A stretch of 64,000 nt of DNA from contig CM026567.1 in the NCBI GenBank assembly GCA_015143295.1, forward strand, positions 9,690,416 through 9,754,415. Direction: 5' to 3'. The DNA is from Tetracentron sinense. Taxonomy: Eukaryota; Streptophyta; Magnoliopsida; Trochodendrales; Trochodendraceae. The notes under the pieces were generated by a model. It did not search any database, was not told the origin of the DNA, and saw only the letters and a program-made list of their open reading frames with translations. Position 1 is the first letter of the stretch. The number at the start of each line of letters is the position of its first letter. Positions 1-9,650 of this stretch are shown here, in pieces. Position numbers and translations under genes: made by a program.

Positions 1-160
1 CTCTTCTTCATCCCTTGGTTTCGGGCTCCTAGGCTTGCCTGGGTTGATAGTTCATTTTTTCCATCATCTTGACAAATGGCAAAATCTGCTGTTTGTTTTG
101 TGCTTCTATCTGGGCAATAGAATTGACTTGCTCAAATTGGTACGACATGAAGGCGGTACC

Positions 161-691
161 TTACCCAAGCTCCTGGATGTTCCCGAAGGAAATCACCAAC
201 TCTTCTGACGGTATTACGACCAGGTGGTCGTCTTGGATGAATTTGATTCTCTGGTGTAGAGATGAGGGAATGGCTCCGGTCACGTGGATCCACGGCCTCT
301 CAAGGAGCAAGGTAAATGAGGCAGGCACATTTACAACTTGAAAGTTTGTAGTGAATTGAGCAGGTCCGACTTTGATAGCCAGATCTATGTTGCCCAGATT
401 TTGCCCTGTTGAGTTGTCGAAAGCTCTGATTGTCATTAGTCTCTTCTCCACCTGACTGAGGCTCATACCCAAGCTTTGCAGCGTCGACAGTGTCCAGACG
501 TTCAGGCCGGAGCTGTTATTGATGAGCATTGAGGAGAGGATTCTGTCCATATAATGTATTGCTATGTCAAGGGCCTGGGTATGGTCCCAATCACCGTCTG
601 GTATCTCTTCTTCTGTAAAGGAGATAACTCTTGGTTCTAGCACTTGTCCCGCCATATGCCCTAGCTTTTCGGGCGTAATATCTGGTGTCAC
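161..691 (-). CDS. Aspartic protease domain of the Ogre/Tat element (fossil)
   Basis: An open stretch of 176 codons resembling the retropepsin region of Tat-lineage Gypsy elements. Recognisable pieces are NNSSGLNVWTLSTL near residue 58, IDLAIKVGPAQF near 103, LLLERPWIHVTGAIPSSLHQ near 129 and the tail HLVVIPSEE, all typical of the part that follows gag in Ogre/Tat polyproteins. In a live element the enzyme would cut the Gag-Pol polyprotein inside virus-like particles. It lies in order behind the gag pieces on the same strand. Part of a broken element, not a host gene. Confidence 0.75.
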   Translation of the reverse strand: MTPDITPEKLGHMAGQVLEPRVISFTEEEIPDGDWDHTQALDIAIHYMDRILSSMLINNSSGLNVWTLSTLQSLGMSLSQVEKRLMTIRAFDNSTGQNLGNIDLAIKVGPAQFTTNFQVVNVPASFTLLLERPWIHVTGAIPSSLHQRIKFIQDDHLVVIPSEELVISFGNIQELG

Positions 692-1392
692 GTGGGCATT
701 GTTAAATATTCAGAGGAGTTTCTTCCGGTGATGCTCGGAAGTTAGAAGAAGTCCCAAGATTGAGATCTGAGCTGGTGTCTTACTCAACTACTGAGTTATG
801 TTGAATTCTTCCACTTTCTCTAAATTTTTTAGCAGAACTGCAGAGTCTGCTGATTCTTTTTTAGGGTCTGGTACCTTCACTTTTTCTGTTTCTTTATCTT
901 TCCCTTTCCCTTTTGCCTTCGCAGCACAGCAGCTTGGTACACCTGGCCAAAACGGGTGAGATTGGCTATACTCTTGCTCTCAATGATGAGAGAGTGGAGA
1001 GTGGGTATGTGATTGAGGCTGAAAGGCTGAAGGGGAATATGAGGAATTCGGACTGGGCCGGTAGAAGTGGAGGCTTAGGCTGGAGCCATGGGCGAATTGG
1101 CAGGACAGAGAATTGTATAGATAATTTGATCTTTGTCAGATTCAAGAGCGAGGATTTGTATTGGGGCCTGGATGGCCTGTATATTTGACAAAGGGAGGGG
1201 GATAATGACTGGAGGTCTATAAGAAGGCCTGATGATGCCATCATCGACTACGAGTGCGCTGGGTCTAGGCTGCCCTACCCCGGGCTCTTCCCACTGTATG
1301 AAATTGACCTGATTGTTGTGTGGGGGCAGTGGTGCCTAGTTGATGCTGGTGTTGCTTGGAGCCAGCTCAACTTTACCTTCATCCAGAAGATC

Positions 1393-1587
1393 CTAGATGG
1401 CGCACTTTAGGCTGATGCAGAAGTTAGTAACATGGCCTGAGCCTTGGTGAAAGGCGCAGTGTTGATTGACATTATAGTTTTTGTTTATCTTTTCTAGGGG
1501 TAAGAGGGGAGTAGGGCCTCTTAAAGCAAGAAGAACCTGTTTGATTAAGAACACTAGCAATTGGCTGAGAGTGTAGGGGAGAGGAGT
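1393..1587 (-). other. Gag tail with CCHC-like zinc knuckle, Ogre/Tat element (fossil)
   Basis: The minus strand encodes CAFHQGSGHVTNFCISLK, which has the C-x2-H-x4-H-x4-C form of the nucleic-acid-binding knuckle at the end of Tat-lineage Gag. It ends exactly where the solo LTR at 1,588 is inserted and continues the element whose gag lies at 3,884-4,983. Bases 692-1,392 between it and the protease show weak low-complexity coding only. Confidence 0.6.
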
Positions 1588-1796
1588 TGTAGAGCCCCGA
1601 ACTTTTGACATTTATGCATGACCCTTTCGTAGCCATTTTGCCTTTAAAGTAGTGCAATTAATAAATAAGGAAGAAATTGAAAATTTCAGAACGTCAGAAA
1701 TGTTCCTTTTCGAAGTACGAACCCAACGCAAGTTGAATCGTCAAAATCGGACGAACGAGTCAAAAGTTATGGCCAAAACAGTCTGGACCTGCAGGC

Positions 1797-1981
1797 CACC
1801 GATCGCTCGGTCCATGGAGCGATCGATCGGTCCAAAACCGATCGCTCGGAGGCTATCGACTGGTCAAGATTTTTGTATGGGGAAATTTTCCAGAGAGTGA
1901 AATTTTAACCGATCGCTCGGTTATGAAACCGATCGATCGGTAGGTAACCGATCGATCGGTCATTAACACCGATCGCTCGGT
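1797..1981 (+). repeat. Palindrome module (ACCGATCGATCGGT type) in LTR
   Basis: Seven near copies of the 14-bp word ACCGATC(G/G)(A/C)TCGGT, mostly self-complementary, arranged around the spacer ctatcgactggtcaagattt..ttccagagag (1,851-1,898). The same arrangement, including the spacer, recurs at 5,338, 17,843, 42,781, 48,629, 58,606 and 60,906. Confidence 0.85.
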
Positions 1982-2894
1982 ACTCGCGTTTTTGCAGAAA
2001 ATTTAGTAAGGGTGTTTTAGTCTTTTGGGCGGTTTACTCTTACCTTAAGAGTCTTGCCCGAGCCTTTAGGGCTTATTTACAATACTTAGAAGATTGAGAG
2101 CTAAGGAAAGGAGAAGAAGGCGATCCCTAACCTAGGGTTTGATTTTTGGAGGGGAAATCAAAGGGTTGTGAACCCACACTCACCTCAAGTCCATTTTCTT
2201 CAAGATCTCGGCTCAAGTTCGTGTGGGGCACTCTCCTCAAGCTAGGGCAGCAACTCACGGTCGTTTTGGAAAGGGGGATTTCTTCCTCACTTGATCAAGG
2301 TCGGTACTTCTTGCTACCCTCCTAGTTATAGTTCTCCTTTCCCTTTATTTTCTTTGTGTTCCTTTATACATCCATGTATTATGAGATGGGTTGTGAATGG
2401 TGAATGGTGAATGGTAAACGATGAATGGAGATGAATGTGGGCGATTGGATGCCGTGTGTATTGATGTGATGGATGAACGGGGAGGGCATTGTACCCATAA
2501 TAAGCATACATATGTGATGTGAGTAAAACCCACCTAGAAAAGCATGTTGTAGGTTTAATAAATAATGAATGCACCATGTTTGATGAAATGCCAAGGTGAA
2601 TAAAATGAATAATAAATTAAGAAAATGCATGTTTAAGGTTTATGGAAATTGCTAGGGTCATGATAGTGTGATTGTTCGCTTTCCCTAAATGATATCAATA
2701 TTAAATTGCCCAAATTATTGATGTTATGTGTTATGAATTACTCAAATGCCATATTTAATTCCAAATGCAAGTATGCTCACGACCTCACGAGCACGCATAC
2801 ATGACATGATTTACCGAGGTTTTCAAGAATGGGATTTAGAGGTGGGGCATATCCGACGATATGTTTTACCTCGCTTTTGGCAAGGACAAGACAA

Positions 2895-3150
2895 TCATGC
2901 ATTTTCATAAGAAGGGTCTCCCTTCCCTCGCAAGTGCATACATATCATAAGAAGGGTCTCTCTTCCCTCGCAAGTGCATCTCACAAGGACATCTCACAAG
3001 TGAATCTCACAAGTGAAAGGACAAGCATGAGCATTCTAGGAAGAAGGGTCTCCCTTCCCTCTCAAGTAGTTTACTTTTCCAAGCAAGCATGACAAGACAT
3101 GGCATGACAAGCATAATCATTCTAGGAAGAAGGGTCTCCCTTCCCTCACA
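2895..3150 (+). repeat. Tandem repeat, gaagggtctcccttccctc units
   Basis: About five imperfect units of roughly 30-80 bp, each containing gaagggtctcccttccctc followed by (g/a)caagt. The unit is itself partly self-complementary (GGAAGGGAGACCCTTC). The same array occurs in the solo LTRs at 10,562-10,700, 15,914-16,060 (reversed) and 21,800-21,990. Confidence 0.8.
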
Positions 3151-3453
3151 AGTAGTTTACTTTCCAAGCAAGCATGACATGGCATGACACGCATGATATG
3201 ACAAGATAAGACAAACATGACAAGTTTCAAGCACGGAAATGGTATTTCCAATCAAGTCAAGTGCACAAGGTTTTCAAGGGTTTTATCGGTTTTTCTGAAT
3301 GCAAGCATGATTACAAACTACTTTACTTCCTTGTATGATATGAACTGTTCCTATTTTATATATATATATATATGTGTGCATTGCTATCGCATGCTATGAC
3401 TATTGGTTAGTATTTAGTACCCGCTGAGTATTCCATGCTCAGCCGTGCTTCTT

Positions 3454-3573
3454 ATGTTGCCAGGTTCTGAGGGAGCTGCTGCTCCATTTGATGTTTGTGC
3501 TCCTAGCCCTTGGGTGGAGGAGGAGTACGTCGAGGAACCTTTGGAGGAACCTCCCGTAGAGGGTTATCAGTAG
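3454..3573 (+). CDS. Conserved LTR micro-ORF, family A copy 1
   Basis: Open frame of 39 codons plus stop in the 3' part of the solo LTR. The product is acidic, with the core SPWVEEEYVEEPLEEPPVEG and a C-terminal GYQ. It starts at the ATG that follows the conserved hairpin (stem GCTGAG/CTCAGC), about 300 bp before the LTR end. Function unknown: no domain is recognised. Ten copies in this window, from four LTR families, keep the frame and the PWVEEEY core. As part of a dead solo LTR this copy may not be expressed. The start could also be a non-AUG or an upstream exon. Confidence 0.55.
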   Translation: MLPGSEGAAAPFDVCAPSPWVEEEYVEEPLEEPPVEGYQ

Positions 3574-3883
3574 GTGGTGTTAGATTCCGAGTGGATTAGC
3601 TGTGGGTGAGCATGAGTGATTATATCCATGTATTTTGGCGGGCATGTCCGCACTTTCTTTGTTTTGTTTTCTTTTGTATTAACTTGGACCATGTGTATAT
3701 ACTTAGAGGTTTGTTAGACATCCGCTGTGTTTTATAGTTATGCTTCCGCTGTTATCCTCTATTGTATATGTTCTGTGAGTTGAGTTTTGCAGGTTGGTTC
3801 GTCAAGCAAGTCATGTAAGTCATGATTAAGTCGTCCAAGATTCACTCTAACTCCTAGGGTGGGTTTTGGGTCGCGACAGGAGT

Positions 3884-4983
3884 AAAGTTCCTGGGGGGCT
3901 TGTTCTACTGGTTTTGCCCTTGGTTAGGCCGGGCTGGCCGAGTGTTTCTGGTAGCCGGCTGAGCTGGAGCTAGTAATTTGATGGGTGCTATGGAAGCCAC
4001 AATATGTACACTTTCTTTCTTTTTCTGGTCCCGAGGACCGCTGTTCCTGCTGGTTGAGGCTGTAGCTTTCGAAGGGTTAAACCCTAGACTGGAGTGGATG
4101 GCCCCACTCTTGATGGTGGTCTCTATGTGGGCGTCAGTCTTGACGATGGTGCCGAAGTCCACTACGGGCAAAGTGACCATCAGGGTCGAGTTGGGCTGCT
4201 TCAGTGTGCCAATGAACATGTTTGCCCGTTCCTCCTGAGGGATAGGAGTAGAGATTTTAGCTGCCATCTCCCTCCACTGGGTGGTATATTCTAAGAAAGA
4301 TTCGTTATTGCGCTGACTCATTTGTTCGAGTTGGTTCCGCTGAGGCCGAAGCTCCTGATTAAAGGAATACTGTTCCACAAAGCAGTATATAGCATCCTGC
4401 CAAGTCTTTATCCTCTGTTTGTCCACCGACATCCACCACATCAGGGCTATCCCTTTCAAGCTCTTCTGAAATTACTGTATGAAGAGGGGTTTGTTCTTCT
4501 GGTGCAGGAGCATGTCCTCCAGGTATAGCTGTAGATGCTGCTTTGGACAGCCTGAGCCGTCATATTTATCAAAGTCTGGCACTTTGAAACCTATGGGAAT
4601 TACATCCCCTGAAGAGAAAGTCAAGTCCTCCAGAGACAGACTGGTGTTGGCAGATGCATCCTTCATCTTTCTCATATCTTCTTTTGTCTGTGTGATCTCT
4701 TTGTGTTGATCACGGAGAGATGGTGTGGGATCGGAAGACGATGGTCTGTCCTGATTAATGTGAGAGGCCTTAGGTCTGCCCCCGCAAAGTGCTCATACTC
4801 CATGTCTCCTCCACCTGTAGTGGGTCCAGGGTTAGGGATGATGATCGGGTTATGGTGAGGCTCAGGGATAGTTTGCTCGGATGATTCGCCAGTGGGGATC
4901 CAAGGAGAGGGTTCATTGATTCGGGTTCCAATTAGAATCTTCAGAGATTTCAGAACACTATCGAGTTTTTCTTGCATGGCCAC
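3884..4983 (-). CDS. Gag region of the Ogre/Tat element (fossil)
   Basis: Three adjoining open stretches on the minus strand encode Tat-lineage Gag: an N-terminal polar region (MAMQEKLDSVLKSLK..), the block VPDFDKYDGSGCPKQHLQLYL, which is the usual start of the retrotransposon gag capsid domain, and the block ALMWWMSVDKQRIKTWQDAI followed by FVEQYSFNQELRPQRNQLEQM and the arm ESFLEYTTQWREMAAKI. In a live element this protein forms the particle shell. It is broken and is separated from its 5' part by Tekay-1 and from its tail by the solo LTR at 1,588-3,878. Confidence 0.8.
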
Positions 4984-5337
4984 AATGTCCTTGTCGTGAA
5001 CTTGCAGGATCTCACTGTTCCTTTGTTGCTAATCCACTGGTTCTACCATTGTATCTAAACTGCTTTCTAATGCAGCTTGGATGGACACCTGTTCTGAGAC
5101 CGGTACTTCCGTAAGGACTGCATCTGTAGAGCCCCAGACTTTTTCATATTTAATGCATGACACTTTCGTTGCCATTTTGCCTTTAAAGAGGTATAATTAA
5201 TAAATAAGGAAGAAATTGGAAATTCTGAAACATCAGAAATGTTCGTTTTCGAAGTACGAACCCAACGCAAGTTGAATCATCAAAATCGGACAAACGAGTC
5301 AAAAGTTATGGCCAAAACAGTTTGGACCTGCAGACCA

Positions 5338-5501
5338 CCGATCGCTCGGTCCATGGAGCGATCGATCGGTCCAAAACCGATCGCTCGGAGGCTATCGACT
5401 GGTCAAGATTTTTGTATGGGAAAATTTTCTAGAGAGTGAAATTTTAACCGATCGCTCGGTTATGAAACCGATCGATCGGTCATTAACACCGATCGCTCGG
5501 T
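5338..5501 (+). repeat. Palindrome module in Tekay-1 5' LTR
   Basis: Same words and same spacer (ctatcgactggtcaag.. ) as at 1,797-1,981, with one palindrome fewer than in the 3' LTR copy at 17,843-18,026. The two LTRs of one element therefore differ in repeat number. Confidence 0.85.
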
Positions 5502-6535
5502 ACTTGCGTTTTTGCAGAAATTTCAGTAAGGGTATTATGGTCTTTTGGTCGGTTCACTCTTACCTTAAGAGTTTAACCCGAGCCTCTATGGGCTTCATTT
5601 CGACACTTAGAGAGATTGGGAGATAAGAAGAGAGGAGAGGGCGATTCCTAAACCTAGGGTTTCCATTTTGGAGAGAAATCAAGGGGTTTGTGAACCCACA
5701 CTCAACTTAAGCCCATTTTTCTTCAAGATCAAGGCACAAGCTCATGAGGAGCATCTCCTCAAGCTAGGGCAGCAACTCACGGTCGTTTTTGGAAGGGGAT
5801 TTCTTCCTCACTTGATCAAGGTCGGTACTTCTTGCTACCCTCCTAGTTATAGTTCCTCTTTTCCCTTAATTTTCTTTATTTTCCTTTATTTACACATGTG
5901 CTATGAGATGGATGGTTGTGAATGGTGAATGGAGATGGAATGGGCGATTGGATGCCAATGGTTGTGTTGTGATGATTAAAATGGGGAGGGCATTGTTCCA
6001 ATAATGAACATACATGCATGATTTGAGTAAAACCCATCTAGAAAAGCATGTTGTAGGGTAAATCAATAATGAACACACCATGTTTGATGAAATGCCAAGA
6101 TGAATGAAATGAATAATAAATAAAGAAATTGCATGCTTAAACATTCATGGAAATTGCTAGGGTTATGGTAGTGTGTTTTCGCGCTTTCCCTAAATTGTTT
6201 AATTTATTACTTGTATATATGGTGATGTGCAATGTATTGTGAATTCCCCAAAATGTCATATTAAATTTCCATTACAAGTGTGTACACGATTACACGAGCA
6301 CGGCATGAAACGACGTGATTTACCGATGTTTTCAACGACGAGATGTAGAGGTGGGGCATATCCTACGATATGTTTCACTTCACTTTTGTCAAGGACAAGA
6401 TGATCATGCATTGCATAGGGAAGGGTCTCCCATCCCATCGCATTACACGCATGGCATGGCATCGCATTACACGCATGGCATAGTATCGCATGACACGCAT
6501 AGCATAGTATTTCATGACACTCATGACATGACATG

Positions 6536-6802
6536 ACACGCATGGATGCTAGTTGCGACGGACTATGAACGGCAACTAGGCATACCCATCTGCATATAGG
6601 GTACTAGTTGCGACGGACTATGAACGAAAACTAGGCATATCATTCCGCATGGATGCTAGTTGCGACGGGCTATGAACGGCAACTAGGCACGTCATTCCGC
6701 ATATAAGGTACTGGTTGCGACGGACTATGAACAGCAACTAGGCATGTCATTCCGCACATAGGGTACTAGTTGCGACGGACTATGAACGACAGCTAGGCAT
6801 GT
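6536..6802 (+). repeat. Tandem array of five hairpin-forming units
   Basis: Five units of about 60 bp. Each has CTAGTTGC, then gacggactatgaacg, then GCAACTAG, so each can fold into an 8-bp stem. The matching array in the 3' LTR is at 19,060-19,325. The solo LTRs of the same group have the gaagggtctcccttccctc array here instead. Confidence 0.85.
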
Positions 6803-7029
6803 AAACATGTTTAAATTCCAAATAAGCAAGCATGATACACGCATGACATGGCACGCATGATACAAGCATGACAAGCATGACACGGTAAATAAGTTCCAAA
6901 TTATGCGAAGGGTATTTTAAGTCAAGTCAAGTGCATGGTGTTTTTCAAGGATTTTATCGGCTTTTCATGAACTGCAAGCATGATTATGAATTTCCTTATT
7001 TCTTTGTATGATATTAATTGTTCCTGATT

Positions 7030-7037
7030 CATATATA
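7030..7037 (+). promoter_or_regulatory. TATA-like stretch of the LTR promoter
   Basis: ATATATAT about 100 bp upstream of the micro-ORF and about 510 bp before the LTR end, where an LTR promoter is expected. If used, the transcript start would lie near 7,060 and the micro-ORF would be in the RNA leader. No start-site data. Confidence 0.35.
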
Positions 7038-7103
7038 TCTATATTGTTTCCTGGGTATGCATTGCTATCTCTTGCTATAACTGTTGGTTAGTATTTAGTA
7101 CCC

Positions 7104-7124
7104 GCTGAGTATTCCATGCTCAGC
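7104..7124 (+). promoter_or_regulatory. Conserved hairpin upstream of the micro-ORF
   Basis: Stem GCTGAG / CTCAGC with a 9-base loop TATTCCATG. The same stem, with nearly the same loop, precedes the micro-ORF in families A, C and E; family D keeps a degenerate form. The loop holds an ATG. Confidence 0.6.
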
Positions 7125-7134
7125 CGTACTTCTT

Positions 7135-7254
7135 ATGTCGGCAGGTTCTGAGGGAGCTGCTGCTCTATTTGATCTTTGTGCTCCTGGTCCATGGGTGGAG
7201 GAGGAGTACGTCGAGGAGCCTTTGGAGGAACCTCCCGTAGAGGGTTATCAGTAG
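7135..7254 (+). CDS. Conserved LTR micro-ORF, Tekay-1 5' LTR
   Basis: 39 codons plus stop. The N-terminus is MSAGSEGAAA, then the core GPWVEEEYVEEPLEEPPVEG, then YQ. It is acidic, with no signal peptide or membrane segment. This is the copy that would sit in the leader of genomic RNA, upstream of the primer site and of gag (ATG at 7,907). A shorter overlapping frame starts at the ATG in the hairpin loop (7,116) and closes inside it, in another frame. Role unknown: it could be a regulatory upstream ORF or a real small protein. Evidence is conservation of frame, length and core across diverged LTRs. Confidence 0.6.
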   Translation: MSAGSEGAAALFDLCAPGPWVEEEYVEEPLEEPPVEGYQ

Positions 7255-7549
7255 GTGGTGTTAGATTCTGAGTGGATTAGCTGTGGGTGAGCATGAGTGA
7301 TTATATCCATGTATTTTGGCGGGCATGTCCGCTTTCTTTGTTTTGATTTCTTTGTATTAAAACTTGGACCATGTGTATGTACTTAGAGGTTTGTTAGACT
7401 TCCGCTGTGTCTTATGGTTATGCTTCCGCTGTTATCCTCTATTGTATATGCTCTGTGGGTGTTTTGCAGGTGGTTTGTCAAGCAAGTCATGATTTAGTCA
7501 TCCACGATTCACTCTAACTCCTAGGGTGGGTTTTGGGTCGCGACAGAAG

Positions 7550-7561
7550 TGGTATCAGAGC
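7550..7561 (+). other. Primer binding site of Tekay-1
   Basis: TGGTATCAGAGC, complementary to the 3' end of initiator methionine tRNA, the usual primer for plant Gypsy and Copia elements, four bases after the LTR. Bases 7,562-7,906 are the untranslated leader, with no gene seen. Confidence 0.9.
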
Positions 7562-7906
7562 TTAGGCTTTAGGTCTTTAGGGTCATTTAGAATCTTATAC
7601 CACGGCTTGACAAGAGCATATGTTAGGAAACAAGTTAGGAAGGAAGTAAGTCGGGAGCGAGTCTGGTTCCAAGTGTAAGACTAAACTTTAGTCTTAGTCT
7701 AAAATGGTTGCTTTAACCAAGTACGGGTCCTAGGTACGCTAGAACACTAAAGTATAAGTATAATGTGATGAATACTCTGATGACTTGATGTGATGTATAT
7801 TAGTATTATACAACTAATACAAATTGAATTATTGTGAAATGGGATTGAAATAAACTGTGGTTTCAAGTTAGACTCATGTGGTGTTATTATTCTTAGGACT
7901 TTAGTC

Positions 7907-9056
7907 ATGAGACGGAACACACGGGGTCGTGGGCCACATACCAGAGCTTCCTCTTCTTCACGTGATGAGGATGAGCAGCCCGACCTCTCTCAGGTCTTAG
8001 GCTCTATTGCTGAGACACTCACCATCCTGGCGGCTCGGCAAACTATACCGGCATCAGCGACACCTTCTCCACCGCCTGGAGCTCCAGTACATCGTACAGC
8101 TGGAGTTGAGGCATTTCGGAGATTGAGGCCTCCATCCTTCCATGCGAGTGTGGACCCTCTTGCTGCGGAGGCTTGGATCCTCCAGGTTGAGAAGATATTT
8201 GCGGTGCTCTCTCCTACAGAGGAAGAGAAAGTAGCATGGGCAGTTTTCATGCTAGAAGGTGAAGCCCACCATTGGTGGTTGTCCGCATTGAGGACACGGG
8301 ACTTGACCATGCAAGGTCAACCGTGGACTTGGGAGGAGTTTAAGGATACGTTCTATAAGAAGTATTTCCCGGTTGGAGCTCGGGAAAAGATAGAGAGAGA
8401 ATTCATCAACCTTGAGCAAGGTTCGATGTCTGTGGCCGCTTATGAGGCTAAGTTCTCAGAGCTATCACGCTTCGCGACACATATGATTGCCACCGAGGCA
8501 ATGAAGGTGAGGAGGTTTGAGCAAGGACTCAAGGATGTCATCATGGAGAAAGTATCGGTCTTTAGGCACGCCACTTACGCTCAAGTGGTGGATAAAGCCT
8601 TGTTGGTTGAGACCAACTCTGAGGCGGTGTCCAAGAAGAGGGAATTGACGAGAGGCCAATCCAGTAGTTCAACACCTCTAGAGAGGCGGGCTCGTACCGG
8701 CCCTTATCAGTATACATGGCCAGCACCACAGATGAGGCCGACTTATGCGCCTCCAGCACCACGGCAGTACGTGCCACAGGCACCTCGACCTCAGGCTCTC
8801 CCGGCCCCACGGCCAGTTGCACCTCAGGTGGTGAGATACGCTCCACCTCAGGCCCCTCCTACCCGCACGCACGAGGTCTGCACTTCATGCGGCCGAAGGC
8901 ACCCGGCAGGGGATTGCCTAAGAGCATCAGGTGGATGTTTTCACTGTGGTCACCAGGGCCACGTGATCAGGGATTTCCCTACCCAAAATTTTCCAGGCCA
9001 ATCACAGGCTATTAGGCCCCCAGCATGCCCAGCAGGATCATATCAGGCGTCATCCC
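7907..9056 (+). CDS. Tekay-1 Gag (fossil)
   Basis: About 383 codons, open up to the nested solo LTR at 9,057. A basic N-terminus (MRRNTRGRGPHTRASSSS) is followed by a short helix (LSQVLGSIAETLTILAARQ), a proline-rich linker and the capsid-like gag domain from about residue 70 (RRLRPPSFHASVDPLAAEAW.. WTWEEFKDTFYKKYFPVGAR) to about 240. After a proline-rich stretch come cysteine/histidine clusters (CTSCGRRHPAGDC, CFHCGHQGHV) of the nucleocapsid type. This is the Tekay/Del form of Gag. The start is the first in-frame ATG after the leader and gives the conserved N-terminus also seen in Tekay-2 at 61,487. Confidence 0.9.
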
Positions 9057-9269
9057 TGTAGAGCCCCAAACTTTTTCATGCTTAATACATGACCCTTTCG
9101 TTGTCATTTTGCCTTTTTAAGAGGTATAATTAATAAATAAGGAAGAAATTGGAAATTTCAAAATGTCAGAAATGTTCCTTTTCGAAGTACGAACCCAACG
9201 CAAGTTGAATCGTCAAAATCGGACGAGCGAGTCAAAAGATATGGCCAAAACAGTCTGGACCTACAGGCA

Positions 9270-9650
9270 ATCGTAACTCGGAAGGCGCTAAGGACGTAGC
9301 TCGGTTATGCGCTAAGGACGTAGCTCGGTTATGCGCTGAGGACGTAGCTCGGAATGCGCTAAGGACGTGCTCAGACAATGTACTCCGATAACATATATGC
9401 TGTGCGTCCGTTGTACAGCTCACAATGAGTACGTTGTACAGCTCACAACGGGTACGTTGTACAGCACCACGGGCACGTTGTACATAAGACAACGTGACAA
9501 CGAGTTGGCACTATTCACAGCACAACGAGTTGGCACTATTCATAGCACAACGAGTTGTCACTATTCACAGCACAATGTGTTCAGCACTGTTCACAGCACA
9601 ACGTGTTCAGCACTGTTCACAGCACAACGTGTTCAGCACTATTCACGGTC
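9270..9650 (+). repeat. Subfamily-B LTR module: two short tandem arrays
   Basis: First about four units of gcgctaaggacgtagctcgg(ttat) (9,270-9,365), then a tract rich in gtacgttgtacagc words (9,370-9,490), then about six units near 25 bp of the form cacaacgagttggcactatt cacag. It occupies exactly the place held by the palindrome module in subfamily A, between the flanks aacagtctggacct and tttacagaaattccag. Confidence 0.85.

Larger units (their letters stand above)
1588..3878 (+). mobile_element. Solo LTR of a Tekay-type chromovirus
   Basis: Starts TGTAGAGCCCC and ends GGGTCGCGACA like the LTRs of Tekay-1, with no internal region. The 5-bp target duplication ggagt is perfect (1,583-1,587 and 3,879-3,883), so it arose by LTR-LTR recombination after a clean insertion into the Ogre gag. 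It is a mosaic: its front module has the ACCGATCGATCGGT palindromes of the Tekay-1 LTRs, but its middle carries the gaagggtctcccttccctc repeats seen in the other three solo LTRs. Confidence 0.93.
5125..7545 (+). repeat. Tekay-1 5' LTR
   Basis: 2,421 bp, TGTAGAGCCCC to GGGTCGCGACA, followed four bases later by the primer site. From left: a conserved head, the palindrome module (5,338-5,501), a polypyrimidine-rich middle, a tandem array of hairpins (6,536-6,802), a TATA-like stretch (7,030), the hairpin plus micro-ORF (7,104-7,254) and a conserved tail. Confidence 0.95.

Noticed and set aside
6256-6543. Open frame with repeated CHACNAMPCHAC product (also at 18,781-19,068)
   Set aside because: Simple gcatgacatg-type repeats in the Tekay-1 LTR; cysteine content comes from the repeat, not from a zinc-binding protein.
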